This document shows positions 26,261-35,311 of a DNA stretch of 64,000 bases, one piece after another. The position numbers and the translations under genes are program-made. The notes under the pieces are model-generated. The model searched no databases. It was given only the letters and a program-made list of their open reading frames with translations, and was not told the DNA's origin. Position 1 is the stretch's first letter. Every line of letters starts with the position of its first letter. The DNA lies in the NCBI RefSeq assembly GCF_003097515.1, contig NZ_CP029188.1:3598501-3662500 (forward strand), read 5' to 3'. The DNA is from Streptomyces tirandamycinicus (lineage in GTDB: Bacteria; Actinomycetota; Actinomycetes; Streptomycetales; Streptomycetaceae).

Positions 26261-27960
26261 CCGGGCACGAGCACGGGCCCGAGCACGGGCGCGACGAACT
26301 CCCGCGCGAGGATCTTCCGCGCGGGGATGTCTCGCGCGAGGTGCCGGCCCGGACCGGTCCCGCGGCGGAGGGCCGCAGAGAGGACCGCGCCGGGACGGAC
26401 CGGCCGCGGAAGGGCGGCGTGCAGCAGGACCCGTCCGGCTGCACGCCGGACGGGGAGCACACCACGGGGCTTTACGGGCCGGACGGGCCGTTGAACGACC
26501 GGACTGGGAAAGAGACTGTGAACGACGGGCCGCGGAACGGAATGGACGACCAGGGGTTCAGGGGCGACTCACCCCGGGACGGCGTGCCCTCCGTCCCGCC
26601 CACTCCCCCCGGCGACCTGCCGGGCCGGGACCGGCTGCTCCGCGACCTGCTGGGCGGGCCGGCCCAGGACGGCTCGGTCCAAGACGGCCCGGCTCCGGAC
26701 GGGCGCGAGCACGGTGACCGGGGCGGCCCGGAAGGCGAGGACCGGAGCCGGCACGCCGGGAAGGGTGCCGGGAAGGGCCGGGAAGGCCACGCCGGGAACG
26801 GCTGGGAAGGCCATGGCGCTGCGGACGGTTCCGGTCACCGGACGGCCACCGGCGCTCCGGGATCCACGGCTCCCGGTTCCACGGCTCCCGCGGCCGTGCC
26901 CGGCGTGCCGGCCCCGGACGGCCTCGGCCACGTACCGGGCCCGGACGGCCTCGGCCACGCCGAACTCGGTCACGACGGCCTCGCCCACGACGAACTCGCA
27001 CTGCGACGGCTGCTCCATGACACCGTCGGCGATCTCGAACCCACCGACGGCGCGCTGGAGCAGCTGCGCCGGGCCGTTCCCGCTCGGCGTGCCCGCAAGC
27101 GCCAGGCACTGGTGGGCATGGCGGCGTCGGTGATCCTGCTCGGCACCGCCGTCCCCGCCTTCGTCCATGTGGCGGGCTCGGGCGGCCTGGCCGACAACCC
27201 GGTTAACGCCGGGCACGGTGAGCAGGCCCAGGGCGGCACCGGCGAGGAGGAGCTCCTGGACGGCGGGCAGGCGTCGAACGGCGATCCCGCCGGGCGTCAG
27301 CCGAGCCTCCCGGGCGCGCCTCGTGCCACGCAGCAGTCGTCCAGCCCCGGCTCCGCCGCGACCGCGGGCGAACCGGGCGGCACGGGGACCGCGCCGTCCG
27401 ACGGCGGCGTCGCCTCGACACCGGCCTGTGAAGCCGGGCAGCTCGGTGTGGACGCGGCACAGGCCGGCGCCCCCGACGCCGACGGCACGGTGTACGGCAC
27501 GTTCCGCATCTCCAACGTCTCCGCGAGCGAGTGCTCGATCGGTGCGGCGGGCGCGGTGACCTTCCGCACGGCCGGTGCCGCGGACGCCACGAAGATCAGT
27601 GTGGTGACGCACACCACCGGGGACGCGGCGAGCGGCCTTCCCGACCCGTCCGAGGAAGTCGGTGCGCTGGTGCTCAAGCCGGAGACCTCGTACGAGGTGA
27701 AGTTCGCCTTCGTCCCCTCCGACACCTGCCCCACCAACGGCGCCTCGCCCGACCCCACGCCCACGGACGGCGCTTCGGGCACCACCGACGGCGCGGGAGC
27801 GGCTTCGGACAGCGAGCCCCAGCTCTACGACGGAACCATGGCCGACGGCAGCGTCTCGGTGGTCCACACCCCCGACCAAGGCGCACCGAACGCGGAGGCC
27901 ACGATCCCCAACGCCTGCGCCGGCACCATCTACCGCACCGGTCTCCTCAACCCGTCCTGA
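26257..27960 (+). CDS. single-pass membrane protein, possible anti-sigma factor
   Basis: The product is 567 aa. The first ~240 residues are low-complexity, charged and glycine/proline-rich. Then comes a short helical region (LRRLLHDTVGDLEPTDGALEQLRRAVPARRARKRQALVG), one membrane helix (MAASVILLGTAVPAFVHVAG, about residues 288-307), and an extracytoplasmic part. The last ~190 residues form a beta-rich domain (CEAGQLGVDAAQ...TVYGTFRISNVSASECSIGAAG...) resembling DUF4232-like domains. The ATGA overlap with the sigma gene indicates co-translation. An anti-sigma role is inferred from that and from topology; no zinc anti-sigma motif (HxxxCxxC) is visible. Confidence 0.75.
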   Translation: MTGHEHGPEHGRDELPREDLPRGDVSREVPARTGPAAEGRREDRAGTDRPRKGGVQQDPSGCTPDGEHTTGLYGPDGPLNDRTGKETVNDGPRNGMDDQGFRGDSPRDGVPSVPPTPPGDLPGRDRLLRDLLGGPAQDGSVQDGPAPDGREHGDRGGPEGEDRSRHAGKGAGKGREGHAGNGWEGHGAADGSGHRTATGAPGSTAPGSTAPAAVPGVPAPDGLGHVPGPDGLGHAELGHDGLAHDELALRRLLHDTVGDLEPTDGALEQLRRAVPARRARKRQALVGMAASVILLGTAVPAFVHVAGSGGLADNPVNAGHGEQAQGGTGEEELLDGGQASNGDPAGRQPSLPGAPRATQQSSSPGSAATAGEPGGTGTAPSDGGVASTPACEAGQLGVDAAQAGAPDADGTVYGTFRISNVSASECSIGAAGAVTFRTAGAADATKISVVTHTTGDAASGLPDPSEEVGALVLKPETSYEVKFAFVPSDTCPTNGASPDPTPTDGASGTTDGAGAASDSEPQLYDGTMADGSVSVVHTPDQGAPNAEATIPNACAGTIYRTGLLNPS

Positions 27961-28362
27961 CCGCCGCCGCGGCCCCGGCGTGGTCCGCGACCGCACCCGC
28001 CGGGTTCCGGGCGGGCCCGTCCGGCCGTGGCGTACCCCAGGGCGCCAGCGGCCGTCACCCTCCGCGCGAGCCCGGCCTACCGGCCGGGTGAACCGCACGG
28101 GAGCCGGGAGGCCTCCGGACCGCGCGGCCTCCTCCTCCGAGGGCCGGATCGATCCCACCGGCTCGTGCGGTCACACCGCACCGGGCGGCGGCGGCCGTAC
28201 CACGGCAGCCGGTGCCGCCGGTGGGCGCCCGGTCCGCGGCGGCCGGGCCACATCAGCCCGTGCCGCCGATCCGTTGCCGCTCCGTGGCGGCGGCCACCCG
28301 TGAGCGTTCCGCCGGATCACACGGCCGCCAGCGGTCGTACCTGGGCAGCCCGTGCCGCCGGA
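27961..28362. other. intergenic between convergent genes, no gene
   Basis: The open frames here are shadows. Very GC-rich, repetitive blocks occur (CAGCCCGTGCCGCCG at about 28256 and 28347, each followed by GATC), along with several potential stem-loops, consistent with bidirectional termination between the convergent membrane-protein and SURF1 genes. Confidence 0.5.
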
Positions 28363-29112
28363 TCACACCGGGTCGAGCCCGAGCGCCTGGTCCTTCGCCG
28401 TCTCCGCCTCGCGGCGTACGAAGCGGAACCACATGAACAGCACGAAGCCCGCGAAGGCGAACCACTCCAGCGTGTAGCCGAGGTTCTGGAACGCCTTGAG
28501 GTCGAGCCCGCTCCCCTGCGGCGCGGCTGCGGGCACCGGGCGCATCCCCTCGGGCGCCGTGGTCAGCGTGATCCACGCGTCGTACACGTCGTCCGGTACG
28601 AGGTTCACCAGCGAGGCGGCGCTGATCATGCCCAGCTGACCGCTCGGGAGCCCGCCCGCCGTGTGCACCCCGTCGCTGCTCTGGGTCTCCGAGGCCTGCA
28701 GCGCCCCGGTGACCGTCACCTCGCCGGACGGAGCGGGCGGTGCCGTCGCCCCGGCGGGGAGCCAGCCCCGCACCACCGGCAGGGCCCTGCCGGTGTCGGT
28801 GTGGAGCAGGGTCAGGACGTACGAACCGCGTCGGCCGTCCAGCTCCCGGCCCGGCACGGTGAACTGCTCGCCGTACCGGCCGGCGGCCGTGGCGAGCCGT
28901 CCCGAGGTGCTCTTGTCCACCGGCAGCAGCTCGGCGAGTGGCGCCGCGGCCCGCGCGCCCGGGTCCGGACGCTGCTCGGCGGCCCGGTGGGTGTCGACGC
29001 GGTCCTCGAACCGGCCGAGCTGCCAGGCCCCCATGAAGACGCAGAAGGGGATCGCCAGCGCGACGAAGAGATTGATTCCCCACCAGCGGGGCGTCAGCAG
29101 GAACCGGTACAC
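28363..29112 (-). CDS. SURF1-family cytochrome oxidase biogenesis protein
   Basis: The product is 249 aa. An N-terminal membrane helix (WWGINLFVALAIPFCVFMGAWQLGR) is followed by a large extracytoplasmic domain with the SURF1 landmarks RGSYVLTLLHTDTGRALPVVRGWLPAG and YDAWITL. A C-terminal helix follows (NLGYTLEWFAFAGFVLFMWFRFVRRE). SURF1 helps assemble haem a3/CuB cytochrome c oxidase. I place the start at the GTG at 29112 (VYRFLLTPRWW) because family members begin close to the first helix; an in-frame upstream start at 29178 would add 22 polar residues. No oxidase genes are nearby in the window. Confidence 0.85.
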   Translation of the reverse strand: MYRFLLTPRWWGINLFVALAIPFCVFMGAWQLGRFEDRVDTHRAAEQRPDPGARAAAPLAELLPVDKSTSGRLATAAGRYGEQFTVPGRELDGRRGSYVLTLLHTDTGRALPVVRGWLPAGATAPPAPSGEVTVTGALQASETQSSDGVHTAGGLPSGQLGMISAASLVNLVPDDVYDAWITLTTAPEGMRPVPAAAPQGSGLDLKAFQNLGYTLEWFAFAGFVLFMWFRFVRREAETAKDQALGLDPV

Positions 29113-29274
29113 GCCCCCACGGTACGGAACGCCCCGCTTTCCCCCTCTCCCGGGTCCCCGATCCGACACCGCGCCCACCGCTTCCCGGCCGCTGCCCGCG
29201 GTCAGCCACCGGGCCCCGCTGTCGTCCGGCTCCCGGTGCCGTCCGGGGCCCGTGATACACGGGCCCCGCAGTCG

Positions 29275-31137
29275 CTACCCCAGGTGTCTCTCCACGAACG
29301 CCAGCTCCAGCCGTACCTGCTTGATCCGCTCCTCCACCACCAGCGAGCCGTGGCCCGCGTCGTACCGGTACACCTCGTGAACCGCGCCGCGGGCCGCGAG
29401 ACGGTCCACGTAGTTCTCCACCTGCCGGATCGGGCAGCGCGGGTCGTTGACCCCGGCCGAGATGTAGACCGGAGCCCTGACCTCGTCCACGTAGGTCAGC
29501 GGGGACGAGGCCCGGTAACGCTCCGGGACCTCCTCCGGTGTGCCGCCCAGCAGCGTGCGGTCCAACGCCTTCAGGGCCTCCATCTCGTCGTGGTACGCCG
29601 TGACGTAGTCCGCGACGGGCACCGCCGCCAGGCCGAGAGCCCAGGCATCGGGCTGGGTGCCGAGTCCGAGCAGCGTGAGATAGCCGCCCCACGAGCCGCC
29701 CGACAGCACCAGCTTCGCCGGGTCGGCCAGGCCGGAGGCCACGGCCCACTCGCGGACCGCCGCGATGTCCTCCAGCTCGATCAGCCCGACACGGTGCTTC
29801 AGGGCGTCCGTCCACGCCCTCCCGTAACCGGTCGAGCCGCGGTAGTTGACCCGGACCACCGCATAGCCGTGGTCAACCCAGGCCGCCGGCGCGGCCGCGA
29901 ACGCGTCGCTGTCGTGCCAGGTCGGACCGCCGTGGATGTCGAAGACGGTCGGGAACGGTCCCACTCCCCGGGGCCGCTGCACCAGCGCGTGCACGGGACC
30001 TCCGGGGCCCTCCACCCACACGTCCTCCACGCCGACCGAGCCGGGCGCCTTCATGCCCGGCGCATCCAGCACCTCCCGGCCCGCCGTGGAGCGGACCTTC
30101 GGCGGCTGCGCGGCGGACGACCACAGGTACTCCACCGTCCCGTCCGGCCTGGCGGTCGCCCCCGAGACCGTTCCCGCCGGGGTCTCCACCCGGGTCAGCT
30201 CGCGCGTGGCCGGGTCGAACCGCCACAGCTCGCTGCGCGCCTCGAAGCTGTGCGCGACGAGCAGCGCGGAGCCGTCCGGGTACCACTCCGCGCTCACGTC
30301 GCCCGGCAGATCGAGCGCCAGGTCGGTCTCCTCGCCCGACGCCACATCCCACAGCATGGGCTCCCAGCGCCCCCGCCGCTGGTGACCGACCAGCAGCCGG
30401 GTGTCGCCGGGGACCGGGGCGAAACCGAGGACCTCCAGCCCCAGCTCCTCCGTGCCTCCCTTGGTGTCGTCCAGCTCGCCCACCGGCGCCCCGTCCAGCC
30501 GGAGGATCCGCAGCGCCGAGTGCATCGCGTCGCCGTGCTCGGTGTGCTCCAGCGCGAGCAGTGTCCCGTCGTGGGAGAGGTCGCCGACGCCCGCCGACTC
30601 CCGGTGCCGGTAGATCTCCACCGGCGCAGCGCCGGGCCGCACCACATGGATCGTCGTCCCGTCCTCGTCGGTGGAGCGGCCGACCACGGCCGTGCCGTCC
30701 CGGCCGAGGGCGAGGCCCGCGCCGTACGAGGGCTCGAGGCCCGGCGTGGCCGGTTCGTCCGGCCCACCGCCGAAGGGCTGCCGCATCCAGACGCCGAACT
30801 CGTCACCGTCCGTGTCCGAGAACCACCAGATCCACGCGCCGTCGGGAGTGAGTATCCCGTCCGTCGTCCCGTTCGGCCGGTCGGTCACCTGGCGCTGCTC
30901 GCCGGTGGCGCGGTCCCACGCGTACAGCTCGTACGTCCCTGTGGCGTTCGAGACGAAAAGGGCGCGGTCCGGGGCGTCCTCCGCCCAGTCGGGCAGCGAG
31001 ACCCGGGGCGCGCGGAACCGCTGCTCCCAGGCCGGCATGTCCGCGGATCCGCCCGCACGGTCGGCGGAGGGGTCCGCGGAACCCGCTGTGGGCGCGTCGG
31101 ACGCCGTGGCTTCGGTGATCTCAGTCATGACCACCAT
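29275..31137 (-). CDS. S9 prolyl-oligopeptidase-family serine peptidase
   Basis: The product is 620 aa, cytoplasmic (no signal peptide). The N-terminal two thirds form a beta-propeller (repeated DG-x-W/ALxW strands). The C-terminal alpha/beta-hydrolase carries the nucleophile in LSGGSWGGYLTL, the acid in SAGVNDPRCPIRQ and the histidine in YDAGHGSLVVEE, giving a complete Ser-Asp-His triad. These enzymes cleave short peptides or act as acylaminoacyl peptidases. Two ATG starts (31137 and 31128, MVVM) are equally plausible. Upstream lies a 25-bp tandem duplication and no other gene. Confidence 0.9.
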   Translation of the reverse strand: MVVMTEITEATASDAPTAGSADPSADRAGGSADMPAWEQRFRAPRVSLPDWAEDAPDRALFVSNATGTYELYAWDRATGEQRQVTDRPNGTTDGILTPDGAWIWWFSDTDGDEFGVWMRQPFGGGPDEPATPGLEPSYGAGLALGRDGTAVVGRSTDEDGTTIHVVRPGAAPVEIYRHRESAGVGDLSHDGTLLALEHTEHGDAMHSALRILRLDGAPVGELDDTKGGTEELGLEVLGFAPVPGDTRLLVGHQRRGRWEPMLWDVASGEETDLALDLPGDVSAEWYPDGSALLVAHSFEARSELWRFDPATRELTRVETPAGTVSGATARPDGTVEYLWSSAAQPPKVRSTAGREVLDAPGMKAPGSVGVEDVWVEGPGGPVHALVQRPRGVGPFPTVFDIHGGPTWHDSDAFAAAPAAWVDHGYAVVRVNYRGSTGYGRAWTDALKHRVGLIELEDIAAVREWAVASGLADPAKLVLSGGSWGGYLTLLGLGTQPDAWALGLAAVPVADYVTAYHDEMEALKALDRTLLGGTPEEVPERYRASSPLTYVDEVRAPVYISAGVNDPRCPIRQVENYVDRLAARGAVHEVYRYDAGHGSLVVEERIKQVRLELAFVERHLG

Positions 31138-31584
31138 TCTGCGCCGCGGCACCCACAATCCGTTCGCCCCCTCCGCAGCCTGTGGATAACCTCCGCGACA
31201 CGTACCCACCACCCCCTCCGCGACACGTACCCACCACCCCTCCGGACCGGCGCCGGACCGACCGCGCCCGGTGGGACGTATGCCTCCTCGTCCCACGCGG
31301 GGGTGTGCGGTTCCGGACCGGCGTGCCCTGCTGCCTCCGCTCCTCGGCGGGCCGGCGAGTCCCGGCCGAGGCGGGCCGCCGGGACGCGACGCGGACAGGG
31401 CGGGAACTCCGGGCAGCCGCCGGCCGTGGAAAAGGCGCGGACGACCGGTCGGGTGCCGGGGGAACGGCGGCCCACCGCTGGGGACGTGCGATCACGCACC
31501 GCGGCCTGACGTCGAGCCCGGGAGAGCAGAGCGAGGAAACGCGGGGCGGGCGCTCCCGTATGCGCCGGCCTCGGGGAGGGAGGC
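31138..31584. repeat. intergenic with perfect 25-bp tandem duplication
   Basis: CTCCGCGACACGTACCC... is present as two perfect adjacent 25-bp copies (31191-31215 and 31216-31240), about 55-105 bp upstream of the S9 peptidase start. The remainder to 31584 contains only shadow frames. Confidence 0.8.
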
Positions 31585-32091
31585 TCAGAAGAGCTCCACG
31601 CGGGTCACGTTGACCAACGGCTGCGTGAAGATCTGGGCATCCAGCAACCCCTGCTCGATCTGGTGCTCTGCCTCAAAGAAGCGGTTGTCGCGAACGAGGA
31701 CCCCGCCCAGGAAGGGCATGTTGATGCTGCCCGAGGCGTCCACCGGGAACGAGCCGGAACTCGCGTCGATGGTGCCGTCGGGGTTGAGCATACGCACGAA
31801 GAGCTTGTCCCCCGGTTGGATGGTGTTCTCCAGGTCCACGCGGTCGCCCCGAATCCCGAGATTGACGGTGACCGTGGTGAGGATGCCGTCCGTCATGAAC
31901 CGGTTCTCGATCTCGGCCCGCAGGTCCGGCGTCAACGGCTTGCCCTCGGCGAGGATCATGTTCAGCGAGGGAATCCGCAGCAGGCGGCTGGCATCGACCG
32001 CGTAGTCGTGCGAGAAGTCCGTCACCACCCCCGCCGCGTCCCGTACCTCGACTTGGACGATCTCCCCCAGTTCCAGTGCTGTGGCCGACAT
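31585..32091 (-). CDS. small Wza/Poly_export-like domain protein
   Basis: The product is 168 aa with no signal peptide or lipobox. The C-terminal half (IQPGDKLFVRMLNPDGTIDASSGSFPVDASGSINMPFLGGVLVRDNRFFEAEHQIEQGLL...PLVNVTRVE) has the layout of the polysaccharide-export domain of Wza (G-D-x-L, V-x-x-x-G-x-I-x-x-P-x-x-G). The N-terminal half (GEIVQVEVRDAAGVVTDFSHDYAVDASRLLRIP) has a second GE-I-x-V-x-V motif. Known Poly_export proteins are exported outer-membrane channels, so a free cytoplasmic copy in a Gram-positive is odd. It follows the MACPF-like gene by 48 nt with AAAGGAG upstream, so the two form an operon. Confidence 0.65.
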   Translation of the reverse strand: MSATALELGEIVQVEVRDAAGVVTDFSHDYAVDASRLLRIPSLNMILAEGKPLTPDLRAEIENRFMTDGILTTVTVNLGIRGDRVDLENTIQPGDKLFVRMLNPDGTIDASSGSFPVDASGSINMPFLGGVLVRDNRFFEAEHQIEQGLLDAQIFTQPLVNVTRVELF

Positions 32092-32139
32092 GGTCGCTCC
32101 TTTCCCGGCGCGTCCGGCCGCCCGTTCGGACCGGGCGGC

Positions 32140-33561
32140 TCAGGCCACCACCAGCGTCATGACCGTCAGCGGCTCCACTGGGGTACCGGGGGCCGGCGAC
32201 TGCGAGGTGATCCGCGAGCCCGGACGGCTGGCGTCGCCCCGGACATCGGGGGTCACACCGCTGCGGAGCACGGTGAAGAAGAAGTTGCCCAGCTCCCTGC
32301 GGTCGAGCCCGAGCGCGTCCAGCCGGGGCCCCAGAAAGTTCAGGCAGTGGTCGACACCCTCCAGGTTGATGCAGGCCAGCAGGTCGATGACCGGTTCAGC
32401 CATCTGGCCGACGAGATTCGGCATCGTGTTGGGCGCCGCCGGCGGCGGGGTGACCGGAGGGAGGATCTCCTTCTGCTTCGGCATGTTGGCCGGCAGTCCG
32501 GTGAGCCGGAAGTCCGCCTTCCCGTGGATGTCCCGCATGAACACCTCGGGGTCGCGCGCCTCCTTCAGGTTCTCGATGGCGAAGGACGCGGCCTCCTCGA
32601 TCACGTCGAGGTCGCCGGCGAGCGCCGCCCGCAGGGCCTGGAGGTCCGGCCCGTCCGGCACGAACTCGAACTCGTCGGTGTGCCGGATATCGAGGATGTA
32701 GTCGACCAGGTTGAGCATGTCGATGCTCTGCGACCGCAGCTTCGCGCAGCGGATCAGCACCCGGCGCTGTTTCTCGATGTCGGCGATGTTGGGCGGGGTC
32801 GGCCCCAGTGCGATCACGTAAGGTGCCAGCGTCACCGTGTACGACCGCGGCTCGGCGCGCACGCTCGCGGTCCACTCGTCCATCGCCTTGTAGAGCTGGT
32901 TCACCAGCTCCACCGGGTCTCCGCTGCGCGGCTGGGTGGTGAAGGTGCCGCCGTCGTGGAGGATGAACGCCTCGGCCCGCGCCTCCGCGTTGCGCATCGC
33001 CTCCGAGATGCGGATCCGCACCTCGGCCGAGACCGTCACCCCGTAACTTCCCTCCAGTGCGGCGTTGAGCGACATCTTGGACTGCACGCTCTTGGTGTCG
33101 ATCCGTACGACCCCGAAGAACCGGCCGCCCGTGCCGATACCGCGCACGAAGTACTCGCCGAACTGCTCCTCCAGCGGCTTCCCCCGCTCCACCAGCTTCG
33201 CCGCCGCCTCCGACAGCACCGGCGAGTCCATCTGTTCGAAGGCGAAGGTTCGCGAGTTCGACACCATCACGGTGAGGGAGCTCGACTGGACCCGGCACCG
33301 CTTGGAGAAGTCGAGTGAGGCGGAGCCGCTGAAGAGGCCGATGCCTGCCGAGACATCCGCTCCCACGCCGAGTTCCGACTCCAGATCCTGTGTCGTCTCG
33401 ATGCGCCGGAAGGTGAAGGAGCCGCTCTCGCCGCCGCCGACCTGCGGCGGGGTCACCGTACCTGTTGCACCGAGGGCCATGGGGCTGCCGCTCGCCATCG
33501 ACACCCCGATGCCGATGTCGTATCCGTCGCGCATCGGAACCGTTTCCTGCTTCATCACCAC
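32140..33561 (-). CDS. MACPF-like pore-forming-domain protein with PASTA-like C-terminus
   Basis: The product is 473 aa with no signal peptide. An N-terminal region rich in Gly/Ser (YDIGIGVSMASGSPMALGATG) leads to EEQFGEYFVRGIGTGGRFFGVVRI (about residues 130-155), which matches the MACPF signature layout Y/F-G-T/x-H/F...GG. Further along, DEWTASVRAEPRSYTVTLAPYVIAL matches the W-x-x-S-x-x-x-P...L-x-P block of MACPF proteins. From about residue 377, TMPNLVGQMAEPVIDLL...ITSQSPAPGTPV is PASTA-like with an insertion. The GTG at 33561 has GGAGGA at the correct distance (6 nt); the ATG two codons later is an alternative. The fold call is from motifs only. Confidence 0.6.
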   Translation of the reverse strand: MVMKQETVPMRDGYDIGIGVSMASGSPMALGATGTVTPPQVGGGESGSFTFRRIETTQDLESELGVGADVSAGIGLFSGSASLDFSKRCRVQSSSLTVMVSNSRTFAFEQMDSPVLSEAAAKLVERGKPLEEQFGEYFVRGIGTGGRFFGVVRIDTKSVQSKMSLNAALEGSYGVTVSAEVRIRISEAMRNAEARAEAFILHDGGTFTTQPRSGDPVELVNQLYKAMDEWTASVRAEPRSYTVTLAPYVIALGPTPPNIADIEKQRRVLIRCAKLRSQSIDMLNLVDYILDIRHTDEFEFVPDGPDLQALRAALAGDLDVIEEAASFAIENLKEARDPEVFMRDIHGKADFRLTGLPANMPKQKEILPPVTPPPAAPNTMPNLVGQMAEPVIDLLACINLEGVDHCLNFLGPRLDALGLDRRELGNFFFTVLRSGVTPDVRGDASRPGSRITSQSPAPGTPVEPLTVMTLVVA

Positions 33562-34375
33562 GGCGAATCCTCCGTCCGGCTGTGGGGTCCGGCGGGCCTG
33601 GGAGAGCTGTCGGGCCGGCGGTTCGCGGGCCCGTCCGGCCCGCCGGTCTGCTCTCGGCCCGGCCGGGACGGCAGCCAGGGGCCCGGGCTGACACACCGGT
33701 GCGGCGGCTGTCGAGGGTGGCCCGGAGAATGACGGCCCCGTCCCGCGTCCCGCGGGGTCCGGACCGTGGCCACCCCCCCCGAATCCGAGCCGGGCGCCGC
33801 GCCCCACCGACCCGTGCTGCATAGGCCGACCGGACCCTCCGGCGACTCCGGTGGCCGTCGGCCGCCGGGGCGGGACTCCGGCTTCCATTGTCCACCCGGG
33901 TGCCGAAAGTCGCATGTCAGAGCGGCAGTTGCCCCGGGCGCCCAAGTGTCGGCGACCATGGATCCGCGTGCATCGTGAGCAGGGCAGGGAGTCGGGTGAA
34001 CCGCCAGGTAGCGACGACACGACAAGCCGTCACTCAGCCCGGGCCGGGCGGTTCGGTCTCCTCGCGCGTCTTTTCGTCGAGACGGCGGGAGTACGGCGGT
34101 CCGCCCGTGTCCGGCGGTCCGGCGGGGCCCGGGCGGCCCCCTCCCGCAGCCGGCGTCTTCTGCGTCGCCACGGCGCTCGCCGCGGTCGGCAACGCGTCCG
34201 TCACCGTACACCGGCCACCTGGTCCGGAATCAAGGTATGGGGGGCGGACCGGGTACGGAGCGGCGGCTGCGCTTGTGGTCGTGTACGGACACCGATGTCG
34301 AGCGCGCTCGTCGGCGTGCCGGCGTAGATGCCGCCGCCCACTGCGGCGCCCTCCGCCGTCGAAGGACGCGTCCCA
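33562..34375. other. 814-bp intergenic region, no gene supported
   Basis: I found no frame with protein-like composition here. It separates the MACPF operon start from the 3' end of the acetyltransferase gene and presumably carries the MACPF promoter, but I see no convincing -35/-10 pair. Confidence 0.5.
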
Positions 34376-34996
34376 TCACACGACGGTGGCGCTGCGCCGT
34401 TCGAGAAGGACCACATCCCGCCACAAGCCGTGGTGAAGACCGATGCGCTCACGGGTGCCGATCACCCGGAAGCCCATCCTCCGGTGGAGGGCGAGGCTGG
34501 CCTCGTTCTCGGGGAAGACGCCGGACTGGATCGTCCAGATGCCCGCGGCCTCGGTCGAGGCGATGAGCCGGGCCAGCAGCGCGCGGGCCACGCCCCGGCC
34601 GCGGGCGGCGGGATGGACGTACACCGAGTGCTCGACGACTCCGGCGTATGCGCAGCGGTCGGAGACGGCCGACACCGCGACCCAGCCGAGCACTCGGGCG
34701 TCGCGGTCGCCGGCGACCCCCACGGCGCCGGCGGCGCTCGGGATGTCGTCGCTCGGGACGTCGGCGACTCCCGCGGTGGCGGCAGCGCCGGCGGTCCCGG
34801 CGTCCGCCCGGTGCGCGGCCGGCGCCGCAGCGAAGTCGCCCAGAGCGACGAACCGATGCTCCGTCAGTCTGGCCGCGTCGAACTCGGCCCAGGTGGGAGC
34901 GCGGGTCTCGAAGGTGGCGTCGCCCTCTTCGATGCCCAGCCGGTAGACGGCGAGCACCTGCTCCGCATGCGCGGCTGTCATCGGAACGACGTTCAC
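34376..34996 (-). CDS. GNAT-family N-acetyltransferase (Pat/Rim-like)
   Basis: The product is 206 aa. The start (NVVPMTAAHAEQVLAVYRLGIEEGDATFE) and the acetyl-CoA motif A (HSVYVHPAARGRGVARALLARLIA) are typical of the phosphinothricin-acetyltransferase-like GNAT subgroup, as are the C-terminal IQSGVFPENEASLALHRRMGFRVIGTRERIG and LWRDVVLLERR. An alanine/glycine-rich insertion of about 50 residues (about 58-105) separates the first strands from motif A and is unusual. I chose the GTG at 34996, preceded by GGGAGGGG. The frame continues upstream through a tandem repeat and is unlikely to be translated. The substrate is unknown; this subgroup acetylates small amines. Confidence 0.85.
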   Translation of the reverse strand: MNVVPMTAAHAEQVLAVYRLGIEEGDATFETRAPTWAEFDAARLTEHRFVALGDFAAAPAAHRADAGTAGAAATAGVADVPSDDIPSAAGAVGVAGDRDARVLGWVAVSAVSDRCAYAGVVEHSVYVHPAARGRGVARALLARLIASTEAAGIWTIQSGVFPENEASLALHRRMGFRVIGTRERIGLHHGLWRDVVLLERRSATVV

Positions 34997-35009
34997 GGCC
35001 GCATCCCCT

Positions 35010-35126
35010 CCCACAAGTCCCACAAGTCCCACAAGTCCCACGGATCCCGCACATTCCTCGGGTCCCTCGGGTCCCGCACATTCCTCGGGTCCCTCGGGTC
35101 CCGCACATTCCTCAGGTTCCTCAGGA
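35010..35126. repeat. 9-bp and 27-bp tandem repeats upstream of the acetyltransferase
   Basis: Three perfect 9-bp CCCACAAGT units (35010-35036) and a fourth degenerate unit are followed by three 27-bp units: 35046-35072 and 35073-35099 identical, 35100-35126 degenerate, each starting CCCGCACATTCCTC. The array lies 14-130 bp upstream of the GTG start, in the leader/promoter region. The rest of 34997-35311 contains no gene. Confidence 0.9.
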
Positions 35127-35311
35127 CCCTCACGTCCTCTGATCGTGTGAGTCCCCGAGTCCCTTGGAGTCCCTGAGTCTCCGCAGCGTACGGACACCAT
35201 CATGCGGCCGGGTCCCGGGCTCCCGTGGAAGGGGTGCCCGAGCAGCAGCAGGAGGGTCGAAAGGCGGCGGCATACGCCCGTGCCTCGGCGGGAGAGGGAG
35301 GCTCGGCGAGG

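Noticed and set aside
31663..33318. 551-residue plus-strand open frame opposite the MACPF/Wza-like genes
   Set aside because: Shadow frame: Arg/His/Gly-rich composition and no motif, while the minus strand has ribosome sites and recognisable domains.
35010..35126. CRISPR-like array
   Set aside because: The units are directly adjacent tandem repeats without unique spacers, and no cas gene is in the window.
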